Positions 1 to 9,327 of a stretch of DNA of 64,000 bases are shown here, piece after piece. Below the pieces are notes generated by a model. The model did not search any database, was not told the origin of the DNA, and worked only from the letters and a program-made list of their open reading frames with translations. Positions within the stretch are counted from its first letter, which is position 1. Each line of letters begins with the position of its first letter. The position numbers were made by a program, and so were the translations under genes. Source of the stretch: Streptomyces sp. NRRL S-340 (GTDB taxonomy: Bacteria; Actinomycetota; Actinomycetes; Streptomycetales; Streptomycetaceae); NCBI RefSeq assembly GCF_000720185.1, contig NZ_JOIY01000017.1:1-64000 (forward strand), read 5' to 3'.

Positions 1-555
1 GAGCAGCTCCCAGCCCTCGGCGTAGGCCTGCATCATCGCGTACTCGATGCCGTTGTGGACCATCTTCGCGAAGTGGCCCGCGCCGACCCTGCCCGCGTGC
101 ACCGCGCCGAAGTCGCCCTCCGGCTTCAGCGCGTCGAAGACCGGCTGCACCTTGGCGACGTTCTCCGCGTCGCCGCCGTACATCAGCGCGTAACCGTTCT
201 CCAGGCCCCACACGCCGCCGGAGACACCGCAGTCGACGAAGCCGATGCCCTTGGCAGCCAGCTCACGGGCGTGCTTCTCGTCGTCCGTCCAACGGGAGTT
301 GCCGCCGTCCACGACCACGTCACCGGGCTGCAGCAGCTCGGCGAGCTCGTCGATGGTCGACTGGGTCGGGGCACCGGCCGGGACCATCACCCAGACCACG
401 CGGGGACCCGTCAGCTTGTCCACAAGCTCAGAGAGGCTGTGGACGTCCGCGAGGTCCGGGTTGCGGTCGTATCCGATGACGGTGTGACCCGCGCGGCGTA
501 TCCGCTCGCGCATGTTGCCGCCCATCTTGCCGAGGCCGACGAGACCGAGCTCCAT
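1..555 (-). CDS. gnd: 6-phosphogluconate dehydrogenase (decarboxylating), N-terminal part
   Basis: Oxidises and decarboxylates 6-phosphogluconate to ribulose 5-phosphate in the cytosolic oxidative pentose phosphate pathway. The first 185 residues are visible; the frame stays open to the window edge, so the C-terminal half is missing only because the window ends. Residues 4-14 carry the dinucleotide-binding motif GLVGLGKMGGN. A GGNSRWTDD motif and the later GHFAKMVHNGIEY motif, which holds the catalytic lysine, follow in family order. The ATG at 555 is preceded by an AAGGA-type ribosome site. It lies downstream of dnaN on the same strand, the usual position in Streptomyces. The short form of this family (about 290-300 residues) is likely, but length cannot be checked here. 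Confidence 0.93.
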   Translation of the reverse strand, partial: MELGLVGLGKMGGNMRERIRRAGHTVIGYDRNPDLADVHSLSELVDKLTGPRVVWVMVPAGAPTQSTIDELAELLQPGDVVVDGGNSRWTDDEKHARELAAKGIGFVDCGVSGGVWGLENGYALMYGGDAENVAKVQPVFDALKPEGDFGAVHAGRVGAGHFAKMVHNGIEYAMMQAYAEGWELL

Positions 556-720
556 CAGTTGTGTCCTTATGAGGTGTCCGACGGGATGTGGGGGCACTTC
601 CGTGCCCGCGTCCGAGCCTAGACCCGGACGCTCCCGCACATCCGTGGGCATACCCGCTCATACGTACGACCGCTGTTCACCGACGTGAGCCGCCGGCGGA
701 CAGGGGGCGGCAGCGCCCGG

Positions 721-1851
721 TCAGCCGCTCAGGCGGACCGGCATGATCAGGTACTTGTACGCGTCGTCCGCCTCGGCGTCCACGGCCGGCTTGCCGCTGA
801 GCAGGGCGGGCTTGGTCGACGTGGTGAACGACAGCTGGGCCACCGGGGAGTCGATGGCGCTCAGGCCGTCCAGCAGGAACGTCGGGTTGAAGGCGATGGA
901 GATGTCGTCACCCTCGAGCTGGGCGTCCACCCTCTCCACAGCCTGTGCGTCGTCACTGGAGCCGGCCTCCAGGATGAGCACGCCCTGCTCGAAGCTGAGC
1001 CGCACCGGGGTGTTGCGCTCGGCGACCAGGGCCACGCGCTTGACGGCCTCGACGAACGGGGCGGTCTCGATGACCGCGACGCTGTTGAACTCGGTCGGGA
1101 ACAGCGTGCGGTACTTCGGCAGGTCGCCTTCGAGCAGACGGGTGGTGGTGCGGCGGCCCGCGCCCTCGAAACCGATCAGACCCTCGCCCGCGCCGGAGCC
1201 CGAGAGCGCCAGGATGACGCTGTCACCGCTGGTCAGCGCCTTGGCGGTGTCCTGGAGCGTCTTGGCGGGGACCAGAGCGACCGCGGAGACGTCCGGGTTC
1301 TCCGGCTTCCACAGGAACTCGCGGACCGCGAAGCGGTAGCGGTCGGTGGACGCCAGCGTCACCGTGTCGCCCTCGATCTCGATGCGCACACCGGTGAGCA
1401 CCGGCAGGGTGTCGTCACGGCCGGCGGCGATGGCGACCTGCTGCACGGCGGAGGCGAACACCTCGCCGGGAACCGTGCCGGTGGCGTTCGGCATCTGCGG
1501 GAGCGCCGGGTACTCCTCCACCGGCAGGGTGTGGAGGGTGAAGCGCGAGGAACCGCAGACCACCGTCGCCCGTACACCGTCTGTGGAGATCTCCACCGGC
1601 CGGTTGGGCAGCGCGCGGGAGATGTCGGCGAGCAGCCGGCCGGAGACCAGGACGGTGCCCTCCTCCTCGACCTCGGCGTCCACCGACACCCGGGCGGAGA
1701 CCTCGTAGTCGAAGCTGGACAGGCTCAGCTGGCCGTCCTCCGCCTTGAGCAGCAGGCCGGCGAGAACAGGCGCCGGCGGACGGGCCGGGAGGCTGCGTGC
1801 CGCCCAGGCCACTGCCTCCGCGAGTACGTCGCGTTCCACCCGGATCTTCAC
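721..1851 (-). CDS. dnaN: DNA polymerase III beta subunit (sliding clamp)
   Basis: Ring-shaped processivity clamp that tethers DNA polymerase III and other partners to DNA. The product is 376 residues, the normal family length, and covers the three clamp domains; the C-terminus ends in YKYLIMPVRL, which matches the conserved peptide-binding end of the family. I chose the GTG at 1851 (VKIRVERDVLAEA) because AGGAGG sits about nine bases upstream. A longer in-frame extension to 1923 would add a 24-residue low-complexity stretch not expected of a clamp. It is transcribed away from oriC, in the same direction as dnaA. Confidence 0.96.
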   Translation of the reverse strand: MKIRVERDVLAEAVAWAARSLPARPPAPVLAGLLLKAEDGQLSLSSFDYEVSARVSVDAEVEEEGTVLVSGRLLADISRALPNRPVEISTDGVRATVVCGSSRFTLHTLPVEEYPALPQMPNATGTVPGEVFASAVQQVAIAAGRDDTLPVLTGVRIEIEGDTVTLASTDRYRFAVREFLWKPENPDVSAVALVPAKTLQDTAKALTSGDSVILALSGSGAGEGLIGFEGAGRRTTTRLLEGDLPKYRTLFPTEFNSVAVIETAPFVEAVKRVALVAERNTPVRLSFEQGVLILEAGSSDDAQAVERVDAQLEGDDISIAFNPTFLLDGLSAIDSPVAQLSFTTSTKPALLSGKPAVDAEADDAYKYLIMPVRLSG

Positions 1852-2010
1852 CGTAAGCCGCCTCCTGTGTTGCTGCTGAGTCCTCCGACTCGGTGTCACC
1901 GCCCGCTGTGACGGGAGGAGCACCGGGGACCAGTCTGACGCACGCTACTGACAGCAGGTGCCCGTCGGGGTCAAGTCGCCCGGAGGGGCGGCCGGGCCCG
2001 AGAGGGCGAG

Positions 2011-2583
2011 TTGTGCACAGGCCCCGCTTCGAAACGGATTCCGCTCTCTTACTGGTTGGGAGTAGTAGTAGGGCCTGTGGATACGGTGGATAACCCCGTT
2101 TGCCCAGCTCAGAGCAGGAATTTTGTCCACGGACCCTGTGGGTGACACCAGTGGACAACTCGACGTCTCTGTGGAGAACAGAAAGTTCTGCACACCTCGC
2201 CCACAGCCTGAGTGGAGTTCTCCCCAGCTGCGTCCCCAGGTTTACCCAAGTTGCCCACACCCCAATCCGGCAGCTTGGTGTGACGGCTTTCACTCGACGC
2301 GGTGACCGGGTGCGCCGCGTTGCCGAACAGTGGACAACCATGTGGAGAAGCCACCGATCATTGGGGACAACTGACCGCTTCCTGTGGGTTGCCCGTGGAC
2401 AACTTCATGCACAGCCTGTGGATCACTGCTTCGTCCACAGCCTGTGGAGATCCTTCGTCCACGATTCCACAGCCCGCTGAGCTGCGGGGACGGGTTCTCG
2501 GGCGGGTGCCTGTGGACGCAGTTCGGGACAACTTCGCGGTCCCCAGGATGTGGACGGAAGAAAGTCACCGAATCTGTGGAGAG
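2011..2583. other. oriC: Chromosomal replication origin oriC
   Basis: Non-coding region between dnaN and dnaA packed with nine-base DnaA boxes related to TTGTCCACA, in both orientations. Sites I can place are: TTGTGCACA 2011-2019, TGTGGATAC 2076-2084, GGTGGATAA 2085-2093, TTGTCCACG 2123-2131, AGTGGACAA 2150-2158, TGTGGAGAA 2170-2178, TTGCCCACA 2251-2259, AGTGGACAA 2329-2337, TGTGGAGAA 2341-2349, TGGGGACAA 2362-2370, CGTGGACAA 2394-2402, TGTGGATCA 2417-2425, TCGTCCACA 2431-2439, TCGTCCACG 2455-2463, TGTGGACGC 2511-2519, TCGGGACAA 2523-2531, TGTGGACGG 2549-2557 and TGTGGAGAG 2575-2583. Boxes fall in a few clusters, as known for Streptomyces origins, whose preferred box has C/G at the third and fourth core positions. 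The exact limits of the functional origin are inferred. Confidence 0.93.
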
Positions 2584-2730
2584 AGGCCGTAACCAGGCAG
2601 TTAATCGAACAGCGGCACAGGGCGGGGCACGTCGACACACGTCGCCGCACGGGAGCAGGGCGCCGGTCAGGCGGCCGCGCGACGGCGTCGGGGGCCTTCG
2701 CCGGGGCGGGTGATCCGGTGGTGACCGGGG

Positions 2731-2836
2731 CCCGGCCGGGGGTGGTCGGCCCCCTCCGGAGCCCCTGCTCGGCCCGGACGGCGGCGTCCGGAGTCCCCGG
2801 GGCCTGGCCGGGGGTGGTCGGCGGCGTCCGGAGCCC
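2731..2836. repeat. Imperfect GC-rich direct repeat between oriC and dnaA
   Basis: In the box-free stretch between oriC and the dnaA stop codon, GGCCGGGGGTGGTCGGC occurs near 2734-2750 and again near 2806-2822. GCGGCGTCCGGAG occurs at 2781-2793 and 2821-2833. The stretch 2600-3034 otherwise shows no gene: all open frames there are short and lack a start with a ribosome site. A structural role or simple low-complexity drift are both possible. Confidence 0.55.
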
Positions 2837-3034
2837 CCCCGGCCTTGGCCCGGGCGGCGGCGTCCCGGGTCCGTGCCCGGCGTGGTGGTGGAGCCCTGCA
2901 CGCGCCGTGGAGCCCGTACGACTCTGAGCCCTGTGTCCGGCCGTGGGGCGTGGTGGGTTCCGTGCACGGCTGCGGGGCGCTCCCCGGAGCCGTCGGTCCG
3001 GAGGGCGCCCCACAGCTGCCCGTACGGGCTGTGC

Positions 3035-5134
3035 TCAGCCGTTCTTGATGCGGTTGGTCAGCTCGGTGACCTGGTTGTAGATGGAACGCCGCTCGGCCAT
3101 CAGCGCGCGGATCTTGCGGTCGGCGTGCATGACGGTCGTGTGGTCGCGGCCGCCGAACTGCGCGCCGATCTTCGGCAGCGACAGGTCGGTCAGCTCACGG
3201 CACAGGTACATGGCGATCTGGCGCGCCGTGACCAGGGCGCGGCCGCGGGAGGTGCCGCACAGGTCCTCGACCGTGAGCCCGAAGTAGTCGGCCGTGGCCG
3301 CCATGATGGCCGTCGCCGTGATCTCCGGCGCGCTGTCCTCGCCGCCGGGGATGAGGTCCTTGAGGACGATCTCGGTCAGGCCCAGGTCCACCGGCTGCCG
3401 GTTGAGCGAGGCGAACGCCGTGACCCGGATCAGCGCGCCCTCCAGCTCGCGGATGTTGCGCGAGATCCGGGAGGCGATGAACTCCAGCACCTCCGGCGGG
3501 GCGTTCAGCTGCTCCTGCACCGCCTTCTTGCGCAGGATCGCGATACGCGTCTCCAGCTCGGGCGGCTGGACGTCGGTGGTCAGGCCCCACTCGAAGCGGT
3601 TGCGGAGCCGGTCCTCCAGCGTGACCAGCTGCCGGGGCGGCCGGTCGGAGGAGAGCACGATCTGCTTGTTGGCGTTGTGGAGGGTGTTGAAGGTGTGGAA
3701 GAACTCCTCCTGCGTCGACTCCTTGTCCGCGAGGAACTGGATGTCGTCGACGAGCAGGATGTCCATCTCGCGGTAGCGCTTGCGGAAGCTGTCGCCCTTG
3801 CCGTCGCGGATGGAGTTGATGAACTCGTTGGTGAACTCCTCCGAGCTGACGTACCGCACGCGGGTGCCCGGGTAGAGGCTGCGCGCGTAGTGCCCGATCG
3901 CGTGCAGCAGGTGCGTCTTGCCGAGCCCCGACTCGCCGTAGATGAACAGCGGGTTGTAGGCCTTGGCCGGTGCCTCGGCGACGGCGACCGCAGCGGCGTG
4001 CGCGAAGCGGTTGGACGCGCCGATGACGAACGTGTCGAAGAGGTACTTCGGGTTCAGCCGCGCGGTCGGCTCGCCCGGCCCGTGGCCCTGCGCCGACTGG
4101 CCGGAGGCGGAACCGGTGCCGCCGACGCCGGCTCCGGACGGAGCGGAACCCGCTGGTCCGCCGCGGTGCGGGGGCCCGGCGCCGGCCGGCGGCTCGGGCA
4201 GTTCCCGGCGGCCGGGGTCGCGCTGGTCGTAGTCCCGCTGGTCGTAGTCGGAGCGTCCGGAGTCGTAGTCGGGGCGTGACGGTTCGTAAGGGGGGCGTCC
4301 CATCGGCCGGGGACGGTACTCCTGGGCCGGGGGGTAGGGCTCGTGCGGACCGGTGTACGAGTCGTTCGTCGATCCGTATCCGTCCTGGGTGCCGTAGGCG
4401 TCCTGCGAGCGGTACTGGTCGCGGGTGCCGTACGGCTCCTGGGCGGGCGAGGCGTAGGGGTCGCGCTCCGGGAAGCCGAGCCGCTGCTGCTGCCAGCCGT
4501 AGTCGTCCTGGGCGGGGCGCGGCCAGGCGCCGGGCTCGGGGCGCTGGTGATCGCCGTACTCCGAGGGGTACGCGGGGCGGGCGACGGGCAGCTGGTCCGG
4601 GCCGTCCGTCTGCTGGGGGCCGGGGCGCGGGGGCGGCATCTGGTCGCCGGAACCGCCGCCGTGCTGGTCGGCGCGGCCGGACCGGTCGGTGCGGTCGGTG
4701 CGGTCCGGGCGGTGGGGGTCGGTGCGGTCGGGCCGCTCGGAGCGGTGGGCGTCGCCCCGGTGGCGTCCGTAGGTCTCGTAGCCGCCCTGGCCGGTGGGCA
4801 GTTCCTGTTCCTCGTAGCGCGGGGCCGGCGTCGGGGGCGCGGGGTGCGGGGTCTCGCCGACGGAGCTGTCGACGGTGATCGCGATGCGGATGGGGCGTCC
4901 GCACTCGCGGCTCAGCGTTTCGCTCACGACCGGGGCGAGGCGTCCCTCGAGCACGCTCTTGGCGAACTCGTTCGGTACCGCGAGCAGGGCCGTGTCCGCG
5001 ACCAGGGCGAGCGGCTGGCAGCGCAGGATCCACTGCTCGTCCTTGGCCTCGACGCCTTGCCCGCGGCCTTCCCCGAGGAGCTGGTCCAGTACGCGTGGCC
5101 ACACTGCGGCAAGATCGGCAGGTACGTCAGCCAC
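3035..5134 (-). CDS. dnaA: Chromosomal replication initiator DnaA
   Basis: AAA+ ATPase that binds DnaA boxes and opens oriC. It has 699 residues with the order: domain I (about 1-90, [14 protein letters not shown]), a very long Pro/Asp/Arg/Tyr/Gln-rich domain II (about 95-345), the AAA+ domain with Walker [12 protein letters not shown] near residue 400 and Walker [10 protein letters not shown], and the C-terminal DNA-binding helix-turn-helix with the signature [15 protein letters not shown]. Streptomyces DnaA is known for an oversized domain II; this one contains tandem short repeats ([11 protein letters not shown]; alternating PDRTD/TDRT units). The GTG at 5134 starts the conserved MADVPADL-type N-terminus, although an extension to 5161 stays open. 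Confidence 0.97.
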   Translation of the reverse strand: MADVPADLAAVWPRVLDQLLGEGRGQGVEAKDEQWILRCQPLALVADTALLAVPNEFAKSVLEGRLAPVVSETLSRECGRPIRIAITVDSSVGETPHPAPPTPAPRYEEQELPTGQGGYETYGRHRGDAHRSERPDRTDPHRPDRTDRTDRSGRADQHGGGSGDQMPPPRPGPQQTDGPDQLPVARPAYPSEYGDHQRPEPGAWPRPAQDDYGWQQQRLGFPERDPYASPAQEPYGTRDQYRSQDAYGTQDGYGSTNDSYTGPHEPYPPAQEYRPRPMGRPPYEPSRPDYDSGRSDYDQRDYDQRDPGRRELPEPPAGAGPPHRGGPAGSAPSGAGVGGTGSASGQSAQGHGPGEPTARLNPKYLFDTFVIGASNRFAHAAAVAVAEAPAKAYNPLFIYGESGLGKTHLLHAIGHYARSLYPGTRVRYVSSEEFTNEFINSIRDGKGDSFRKRYREMDILLVDDIQFLADKESTQEEFFHTFNTLHNANKQIVLSSDRPPRQLVTLEDRLRNRFEWGLTTDVQPPELETRIAILRKKAVQEQLNAPPEVLEFIASRISRNIRELEGALIRVTAFASLNRQPVDLGLTEIVLKDLIPGGEDSAPEITATAIMAATADYFGLTVEDLCGTSRGRALVTARQIAMYLCRELTDLSLPKIGAQFGGRDHTTVMHADRKIRALMAERRSIYNQVTELTNRIKNG

Positions 5135-5502
5135 AGGGCACGCTCTCTCACGGGGTCCCACGAACGTGTGGTTCGGGACGGGTCGGGATCTAAACGGGGG
5201 ACAAGGGAACGAATGGGAGTCCGCCCACGGTAGTCAGCGCGGCGGGTACCGTTCAAGTTGTTGTCCCCAGGCTGTGGACAAGTCTGGACCGTCACTGCGC
5301 GGTTTGACCGGATGGCCCAGCCGCGCGTACCGTAACCAGGTCGAGTTGTCGATGGCTGCTGCCGCCTGCCTCCGAAGGGCACAGATCGCGTCAAGGTGAT
5401 CGGTCAAGCGGTGCACACGGGCGTAACTGCGAGCTACTCGTGGGCGCACGGTGACAGCCAAGACGGCACCCCGCCACTACCGATTCTTTCTGGAGCCCCC
5501 GA
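5135..5502. promoter_or_regulatory. Divergent dnaA / rpmH promoter region with two DnaA boxes
   Basis: A 368-base non-coding gap between the dnaA and rpmH starts. It contains two close, oppositely oriented DnaA boxes: TTGTCCCCA at 5261-5269 and TGTGGACAA at 5273-5281. A closely spaced box pair in this position is the known arrangement for autoregulation of dnaA in Streptomyces. The rpmH-rnpA promoter must also lie here, but I could not assign a convincing -35/-10 pair by eye. Confidence 0.8.
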
Positions 5503-5640
5503 GTGAGCAAGCGCACCTTCCAGCCGAACAACCGTCGTCGCGCGAAGACCCACGGCTTCCGGCTGCGTATGCGCACCCGTGCCGGCCGCGCGATTCTCGC
5601 GTCCCGCCGTAGCAAGGGTCGCGCCCGCCTGTCCGCCTGA
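5503..5640 (+). CDS. rpmH: 50S ribosomal protein L34
   Basis: A very basic 45-residue protein of the large ribosomal subunit, of exactly the family length. The sequence begins [19 protein letters not shown] and ends in an Arg/Lys-rich [12 protein letters not shown] tail, the classic L34 pattern. The start is GTG at 5503. It heads the conserved rpmH-rnpA-yidD-yidC order and is divergent from dnaA. Confidence 0.96.
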   Translation: MSKRTFQPNNRRRAKTHGFRLRMRTRAGRAILASRRSKGRARLSA

Positions 5641-5661
5641 TCCCGATCAGGTCATGACGTC

Positions 5662-6033
5662 GTGCTGCCCACCGAGAACCGGCTGAGGCGGCGCGAGGAC
5701 TTCGCGACCGCTGTACGACGAGGGCGTCGAGCCGGACGCCCGCTGCTCGTCGTCCACCTTCGTAGCGGTGCCACGGACCCGCACGCGCCTGGGGAGAGCG
5801 CTCCCCCGACGCGTGCGGGTTTCGTCGTGAGCAAGGCAGTGGGTGGCGCGGTCGTGCGCAACACGGTGAAGCGCAGACTTCGCCATCTGATGCGCGACCG
5901 GGTCGCACTGCTGCCCCCCGGTAGCCTGGTAGTCGTACGAGCGCTACCCGGAGCGGGCGAAGCCGATCACGCACAGCTGGCCCGAGACCTGGATGCCGCC
6001 CTTCAACGACTGCTGGGAGGGGGCGCGCGATGA
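5662..6033 (+). CDS. rnpA: Ribonuclease P protein component
   Basis: Basic protein subunit of RNase P, which assists the catalytic RNA in removing tRNA 5' leaders. It has 123 residues. It starts with [22 protein letters not shown], and the central segment [24 protein letters not shown] contains the RNR-like motif (here [10 protein letters not shown]) typical of the family. GTG start at 5662, 21 bases after rpmH. Its stop overlaps the yidD start in an ATGA arrangement at 6030-6033, which indicates translational coupling. Confidence 0.96.
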   Translation: MLPTENRLRRREDFATAVRRGRRAGRPLLVVHLRSGATDPHAPGESAPPTRAGFVVSKAVGGAVVRNTVKRRLRHLMRDRVALLPPGSLVVVRALPGAGEADHAQLARDLDAALQRLLGGGAR

Positions 6034-6383
6034 AGTACCCACTGCTGGCTCTCATCAAGCTGTACCAGTGGACCATCAGCCCGTTGCTCGGGCCGGTGTG
6101 CAAGTACTACCCGTCGTGTTCCCACTACGGCTACACGGCCATCGACCGGCACGGCGCGGTCAAGGGAACGGCGCTCACCGCCTGGCGGATTCTGCGGTGC
6201 AACCCGTGGTCGCTGGGCGGGGTGGACCACGTTCCTCCGCGCAAGCGTCCGCGGTGGCACGAAATGCTGCGTGCCGCCTGGCGTGCGCGCAAGGGCGGGC
6301 CCTCCGCCGCTGAGCCGGTCACCGACGGAAACCTTCCGCCGGGCCCGGCCGCGAAGACCTCGTCCCATGCCCAAGGAGCATGA
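6030..6383 (+). CDS. yidD: Membrane protein insertion efficiency factor YidD
   Basis: Small membrane-associated protein that aids YidC-dependent insertion. It has 117 residues. The N-terminal amphipathic stretch [17 protein letters not shown] is followed by the family signature [15 protein letters not shown] and a C-terminal [18 protein letters not shown] block. The tail from about residue 70 is a hydrophilic actinobacterial extension. It overlaps rnpA by four bases and is followed three bases later by yidC. Confidence 0.95.
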   Translation: MKYPLLALIKLYQWTISPLLGPVCKYYPSCSHYGYTAIDRHGAVKGTALTAWRILRCNPWSLGGVDHVPPRKRPRWHEMLRAAWRARKGGPSAAEPVTDGNLPPGPAAKTSSHAQGA

Positions 6384-6386
6384 TTA

Positions 6387-7700
6387 GTGGACACGATTGC
6401 CAGCTTCTTCAGTTTCATCACCTGGCCCGTCTCCTGGGTCATCGTCCAGTTCCACAAGGTGTACGGGGCGATCTTCGGGGCTGACACCGGGTGGGCCTGG
6501 GGCCTGTCCATCGTGTCCCTGGTGGTTCTGATCCGCATCTGCCTGATCCCGCTCTTCGTGAAGCAGATCAAGGCGACGCGCGCGATGCAGACGCTCCAGC
6601 CGGAGATGAAGAAGATCCAGGAGCGCTACAAGAACGACAAGCAGCGTCAGTCCGAAGAGATGATGAAGCTGTACAAGGAGTCGGGTACCAACCCGCTCTC
6701 CTCGTGCCTTCCCATCCTGGCGCAGTCCCCGTTCTTCTTCGCCCTCTACCACGTGCTGAGCGCCATCGCGACCGGCAAGACGATCGGTGTCATCAACGAG
6801 CCGCTGCTGGCCAGCGCCCGTCATGCCCACATCGTCGGTGCCCCGCTGGCCGCGAAGTTCACGGACAGCGCCGACAAGGTCGCCCAGCTCGGTGCCACGC
6901 TGACGGACGTCCGCGTCGTCACCGCGGTCATGATCGTCCTGATGTCCGCGTCGCAGTTCTACACGCAGCGCCAGCTGATGACGAAGAACGTCGACACCAC
7001 GGTGAAGACGCCGTTCATGCAGCAGCAGAAGATGCTGATGTACGTCTTCCCGGTCATGTTCGCCGTCTTCGGCATCAACTTCCCGGTCGGTGTCCTCGTC
7101 TACTGGCTGACCACCAACGTGTGGACCATGGGCCAGCAGATGTACGTCATCCACAACAACCCGACCCCGGGTTCCAAGGCTCAGGCCGCCTACCTGGAGC
7201 GTCTGTACAAGCACGTCACGCACCACGGCAAGACCCGCAACAGGCGTGAGAAGGCCATCGTCAAGGCGATCGTCTCCAAGGGCCGCGACCGCAACGAGTT
7301 CGAGCGCAAGTTCATCAACGGTCTGACCAAGGCGGGCCTGGCGGCCCAGTCCGACGGCACCGTGGTCAAGGGCGAGGGCGCCGTCGTCGTGCAGGCCGAG
7401 GACGGTACGACCACCACCACGGCCGCCGCCGCTCCCCGGCGCCAGCAGCCCAAGCGGCAGACCAAGTCCCAGCGCCAGGGTGGTGCCAAGGTGGCCGGCG
7501 CCGGTGACACCGAGCAGCCCCTGTCGCTGACCAAGTCCGAGCCCGAGACCCAGGCCGAGACGAAGACCGACGCGCCGCAGGACACCTCGCCCGCTGCCGC
7601 CAAGAAGCCCGGCCCCAAGCCGGGCAACGGCTCCCGCAGCAAGGCCCAGTCCGGCCAGCGCAAGGGCCCGCAGCGGCCCAAGTCCCCGTCCAAGAAGTAA
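6387..7700 (+). CDS. yidC: Membrane protein insertase YidC/Oxa1
   Basis: Inserts and folds inner membrane proteins with or without SecYEG. It has 437 residues and GTG start at 6387, three bases after yidD. The first hydrophobic segment is followed by a second membrane span, the conserved [19 protein letters not shown] block with a positively charged groove region, a cytosolic amphipathic hairpin, and further spans including [17 protein letters not shown] and [20 protein letters not shown]. The last ~130 residues are a basic, Ala/Pro/Lys-rich cytoplasmic tail, thought to contact the ribosome. This is the Gram-positive type without the large periplasmic domain. Confidence 0.96.
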   Translation: MDTIASFFSFITWPVSWVIVQFHKVYGAIFGADTGWAWGLSIVSLVVLIRICLIPLFVKQIKATRAMQTLQPEMKKIQERYKNDKQRQSEEMMKLYKESGTNPLSSCLPILAQSPFFFALYHVLSAIATGKTIGVINEPLLASARHAHIVGAPLAAKFTDSADKVAQLGATLTDVRVVTAVMIVLMSASQFYTQRQLMTKNVDTTVKTPFMQQQKMLMYVFPVMFAVFGINFPVGVLVYWLTTNVWTMGQQMYVIHNNPTPGSKAQAAYLERLYKHVTHHGKTRNRREKAIVKAIVSKGRDRNEFERKFINGLTKAGLAAQSDGTVVKGEGAVVVQAEDGTTTTTAAAAPRRQQPKRQTKSQRQGGAKVAGAGDTEQPLSLTKSEPETQAETKTDAPQDTSPAAAKKPGPKPGNGSRSKAQSGQRKGPQRPKSPSKK

Positions 7701-7715
7701 GAAGGAGCCCATCCC

Positions 7716-8228
7716 GTGACGGAAGGCACCACCTCCGCCGCTGCCGAGGGCGCGGACGCCCTGACCCGCCTGGAGCAGGAGGGCGAGATCGCGGCGGACT
7801 ACCTCGAGGGTCTGCTGGACATCGCCGACCTCGACGGTGACATCGACATGGACGTCGAGGCCGACCGCGCCTCTGTCTCGATCATCAGCGACGCGGGCAG
7901 CCGGGAGCTGCAGAAGCTGGTCGGACGGGACGGCGAGGTGCTGGAGGCGCTGCAGGAGCTGACGCGTCTGGCCGTGCACCGGGAGACCGGTGACCGCAGC
8001 CGTCTGATGCTGGACATCGCGGGCTACCGCGCCAAGAAGCGCACCGAGCTGTCCGAGCTGGGTGCGAAGGCCGCGGCGGAGGCCAAGAGCAGCGGTGAAC
8101 CCGTGAAGATGAAGCCGATGAGCCCGTTCGAGCGCAAGGTCGTGCACGACGCGGTCAAGGCAGCCGGACTGCGCAGCGAGTCCGAGGGCGAGGAGCCGCA
8201 GCGCTTCGTCGTCGTACTCCCCGCCTGA
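7716..8228 (+). CDS. jag: Jag/KhpB-type RNA-binding protein (KH plus R3H)
   Basis: Single-stranded nucleic-acid-binding protein usually encoded next to YidC; homologues (KhpB/Jag) bind small and messenger RNAs and affect cell division. It has 170 residues: an acidic N-terminus, a central KH-like domain (about 50-105; GRDGEVLEALQELTRLA), and a C-terminal R3H domain with PMSPFERKVVHDAV and a closing SEGEEPQRFVVVLPA. GTG start at 7716 with an AAGGAG ribosome site, 15 bases downstream of yidC. Confidence 0.93.
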   Translation: MTEGTTSAAAEGADALTRLEQEGEIAADYLEGLLDIADLDGDIDMDVEADRASVSIISDAGSRELQKLVGRDGEVLEALQELTRLAVHRETGDRSRLMLDIAGYRAKKRTELSELGAKAAAEAKSSGEPVKMKPMSPFERKVVHDAVKAAGLRSESEGEEPQRFVVVLPA

Positions 8229-8246
8229 GCGGTCCCACGTTCCACC

Positions 8247-8272
8247 GGCCCCGTCTGCCCGCAGGCGGGGCC
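8247..8272. terminator. Stem-loop after jag
   Basis: GC-rich inverted repeat with arms GGCCCCG (8247-8253) and CGGGGCC (8266-8272), 19 bases past the jag stop. It resembles the T-poor hairpin terminators common in Streptomyces; partial read-through into rsmG is possible. Confidence 0.5.
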
Positions 8273-8342
8273 GTACTTGTCAGCCTGGTAGTTCTGGTGG
8301 TCGGCGCTGATCGCGCTGATGCGGTACGGAAGGACGGTCCCC

Positions 8343-9059
8343 GTGACGGAGGCAGCGGAGCTCCCCCCTGCGCCCGAGCAGGCACGTGACGTATTCGGTG
8401 ATCGCTTCGCGGATGCGGTCCGGTACGCCGAGCTGCTGGCCGAGGCAGGAGTGCAGCGAGGGCTCATCGGCCCGCGGGAGGTGCCCCGTCTGTGGGAGCG
8501 CCACCTGCTGAACTGCGCGGTGCTCTCCGAGGTCGTCCCCGACGGGGTGACCGTGTGCGACGTCGGCTCCGGTGCCGGTCTGCCGGGCATCCCCCTGGCA
8601 CTGGTCCGGGAGGACATCAAGATCACACTGCTGGAGCCGCTGCTGCGCCGCACCAACTTCCTCACCGAGGTCGTCGAGCTTTTGGGGCTCGACCATGTCA
8701 CCGTCGTCCGGGGACGTGCTGAGGAAGTGATGGGCAAGCTGCCGCCGGTCCATGTGGTCACCGCCCGCGCGGTGGCCCCGCTCGACCGTCTGGCCACCTG
8801 GGGCATTCCGCTGCTGCGCCCGTACGGCGAGATGCTCGCCCTCAAGGGGGACACGGCGGAGGAAGAGCTGAAGAGCGCGGGCACCGCGCTGAGCAAGCTC
8901 GGTGCGGTGGAGACCTCCATCCTTCACGTAGGCGAGGGGGTCGTGGACCCGCTGTCCACCGTGGTCAGGGTGGAGGTCGGTGAGAGCCCGGGCGGCGTGC
9001 GCTTCGCGGCCAAGCGGGCCAAGGCTGCCCGGACGGGGCGGGTCCGCCGGAGGCGCTGA
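8343..9059 (+). CDS. rsmG: 16S rRNA (guanine-N7) methyltransferase
   Basis: S-adenosylmethionine-dependent methylation of G527 (E. coli numbering) in 16S rRNA. It has 238 residues. The SAM-binding motif VCDVGSGAGLPGIPLAL lies near residues 70-86, followed by the acidic loop ITLLEPLLRRTNFL and TARAVAPLDRL. I chose the GTG at 8343 because GGAAGGA lies about eight bases upstream and the resulting start (TEAAELPPAPEQ) agrees with the family in Streptomyces. An upstream in-frame ATG at 8319 lacks a comparable site. Confidence 0.95.
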   Translation: MTEAAELPPAPEQARDVFGDRFADAVRYAELLAEAGVQRGLIGPREVPRLWERHLLNCAVLSEVVPDGVTVCDVGSGAGLPGIPLALVREDIKITLLEPLLRRTNFLTEVVELLGLDHVTVVRGRAEEVMGKLPPVHVVTARAVAPLDRLATWGIPLLRPYGEMLALKGDTAEEELKSAGTALSKLGAVETSILHVGEGVVDPLSTVVRVEVGESPGGVRFAAKRAKAARTGRVRRRR

Positions 9060-9155
9060 GCCGTTCACTCCGCCGGGTCGACTGCGCCGGGGGGACCCAG
9101 CCGACAGGCGCGCGGCGGAGTGTCGCTCACAAAAAGGGCGAATTGTTGTCATCGT

Positions 9156-9169
9156 GTTTCACGTGAAAC
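9156..9169. other. parS: parS site (exact)
   Basis: Perfect GTTTCACGTGAAAC palindrome in the rsmG-parA gap, 159 bases upstream of the parA start. ParB loads at such sites and ParA then moves the origin region. Confidence 0.95.
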
Positions 9170-9327
9170 GTCGCTCACTGCTGCACGGGATCATCAACCG
9201 TGGCCGCGTCGCGGCCCAACCGCGTGACCGCAAGCCTCTCGGTTCACTCGGAGAGGGCACAGAGTTGTCCACAGAGGCGGATTTCTCCACAGAACGCCAG
9301 GCCTCACTGGTTCGCCACCCCGATGGC

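Noticed and set aside
2302..3013. Possible small genes in the oriC-dnaA gap
   Set aside because: Short low-complexity frames spanning DnaA boxes, no ribosome sites or motifs.
8980..9327. Upstream extension of the parA frame
   Set aside because: Overlaps rsmG and a parS site; the ATG at 9328 gives the expected ParA length.
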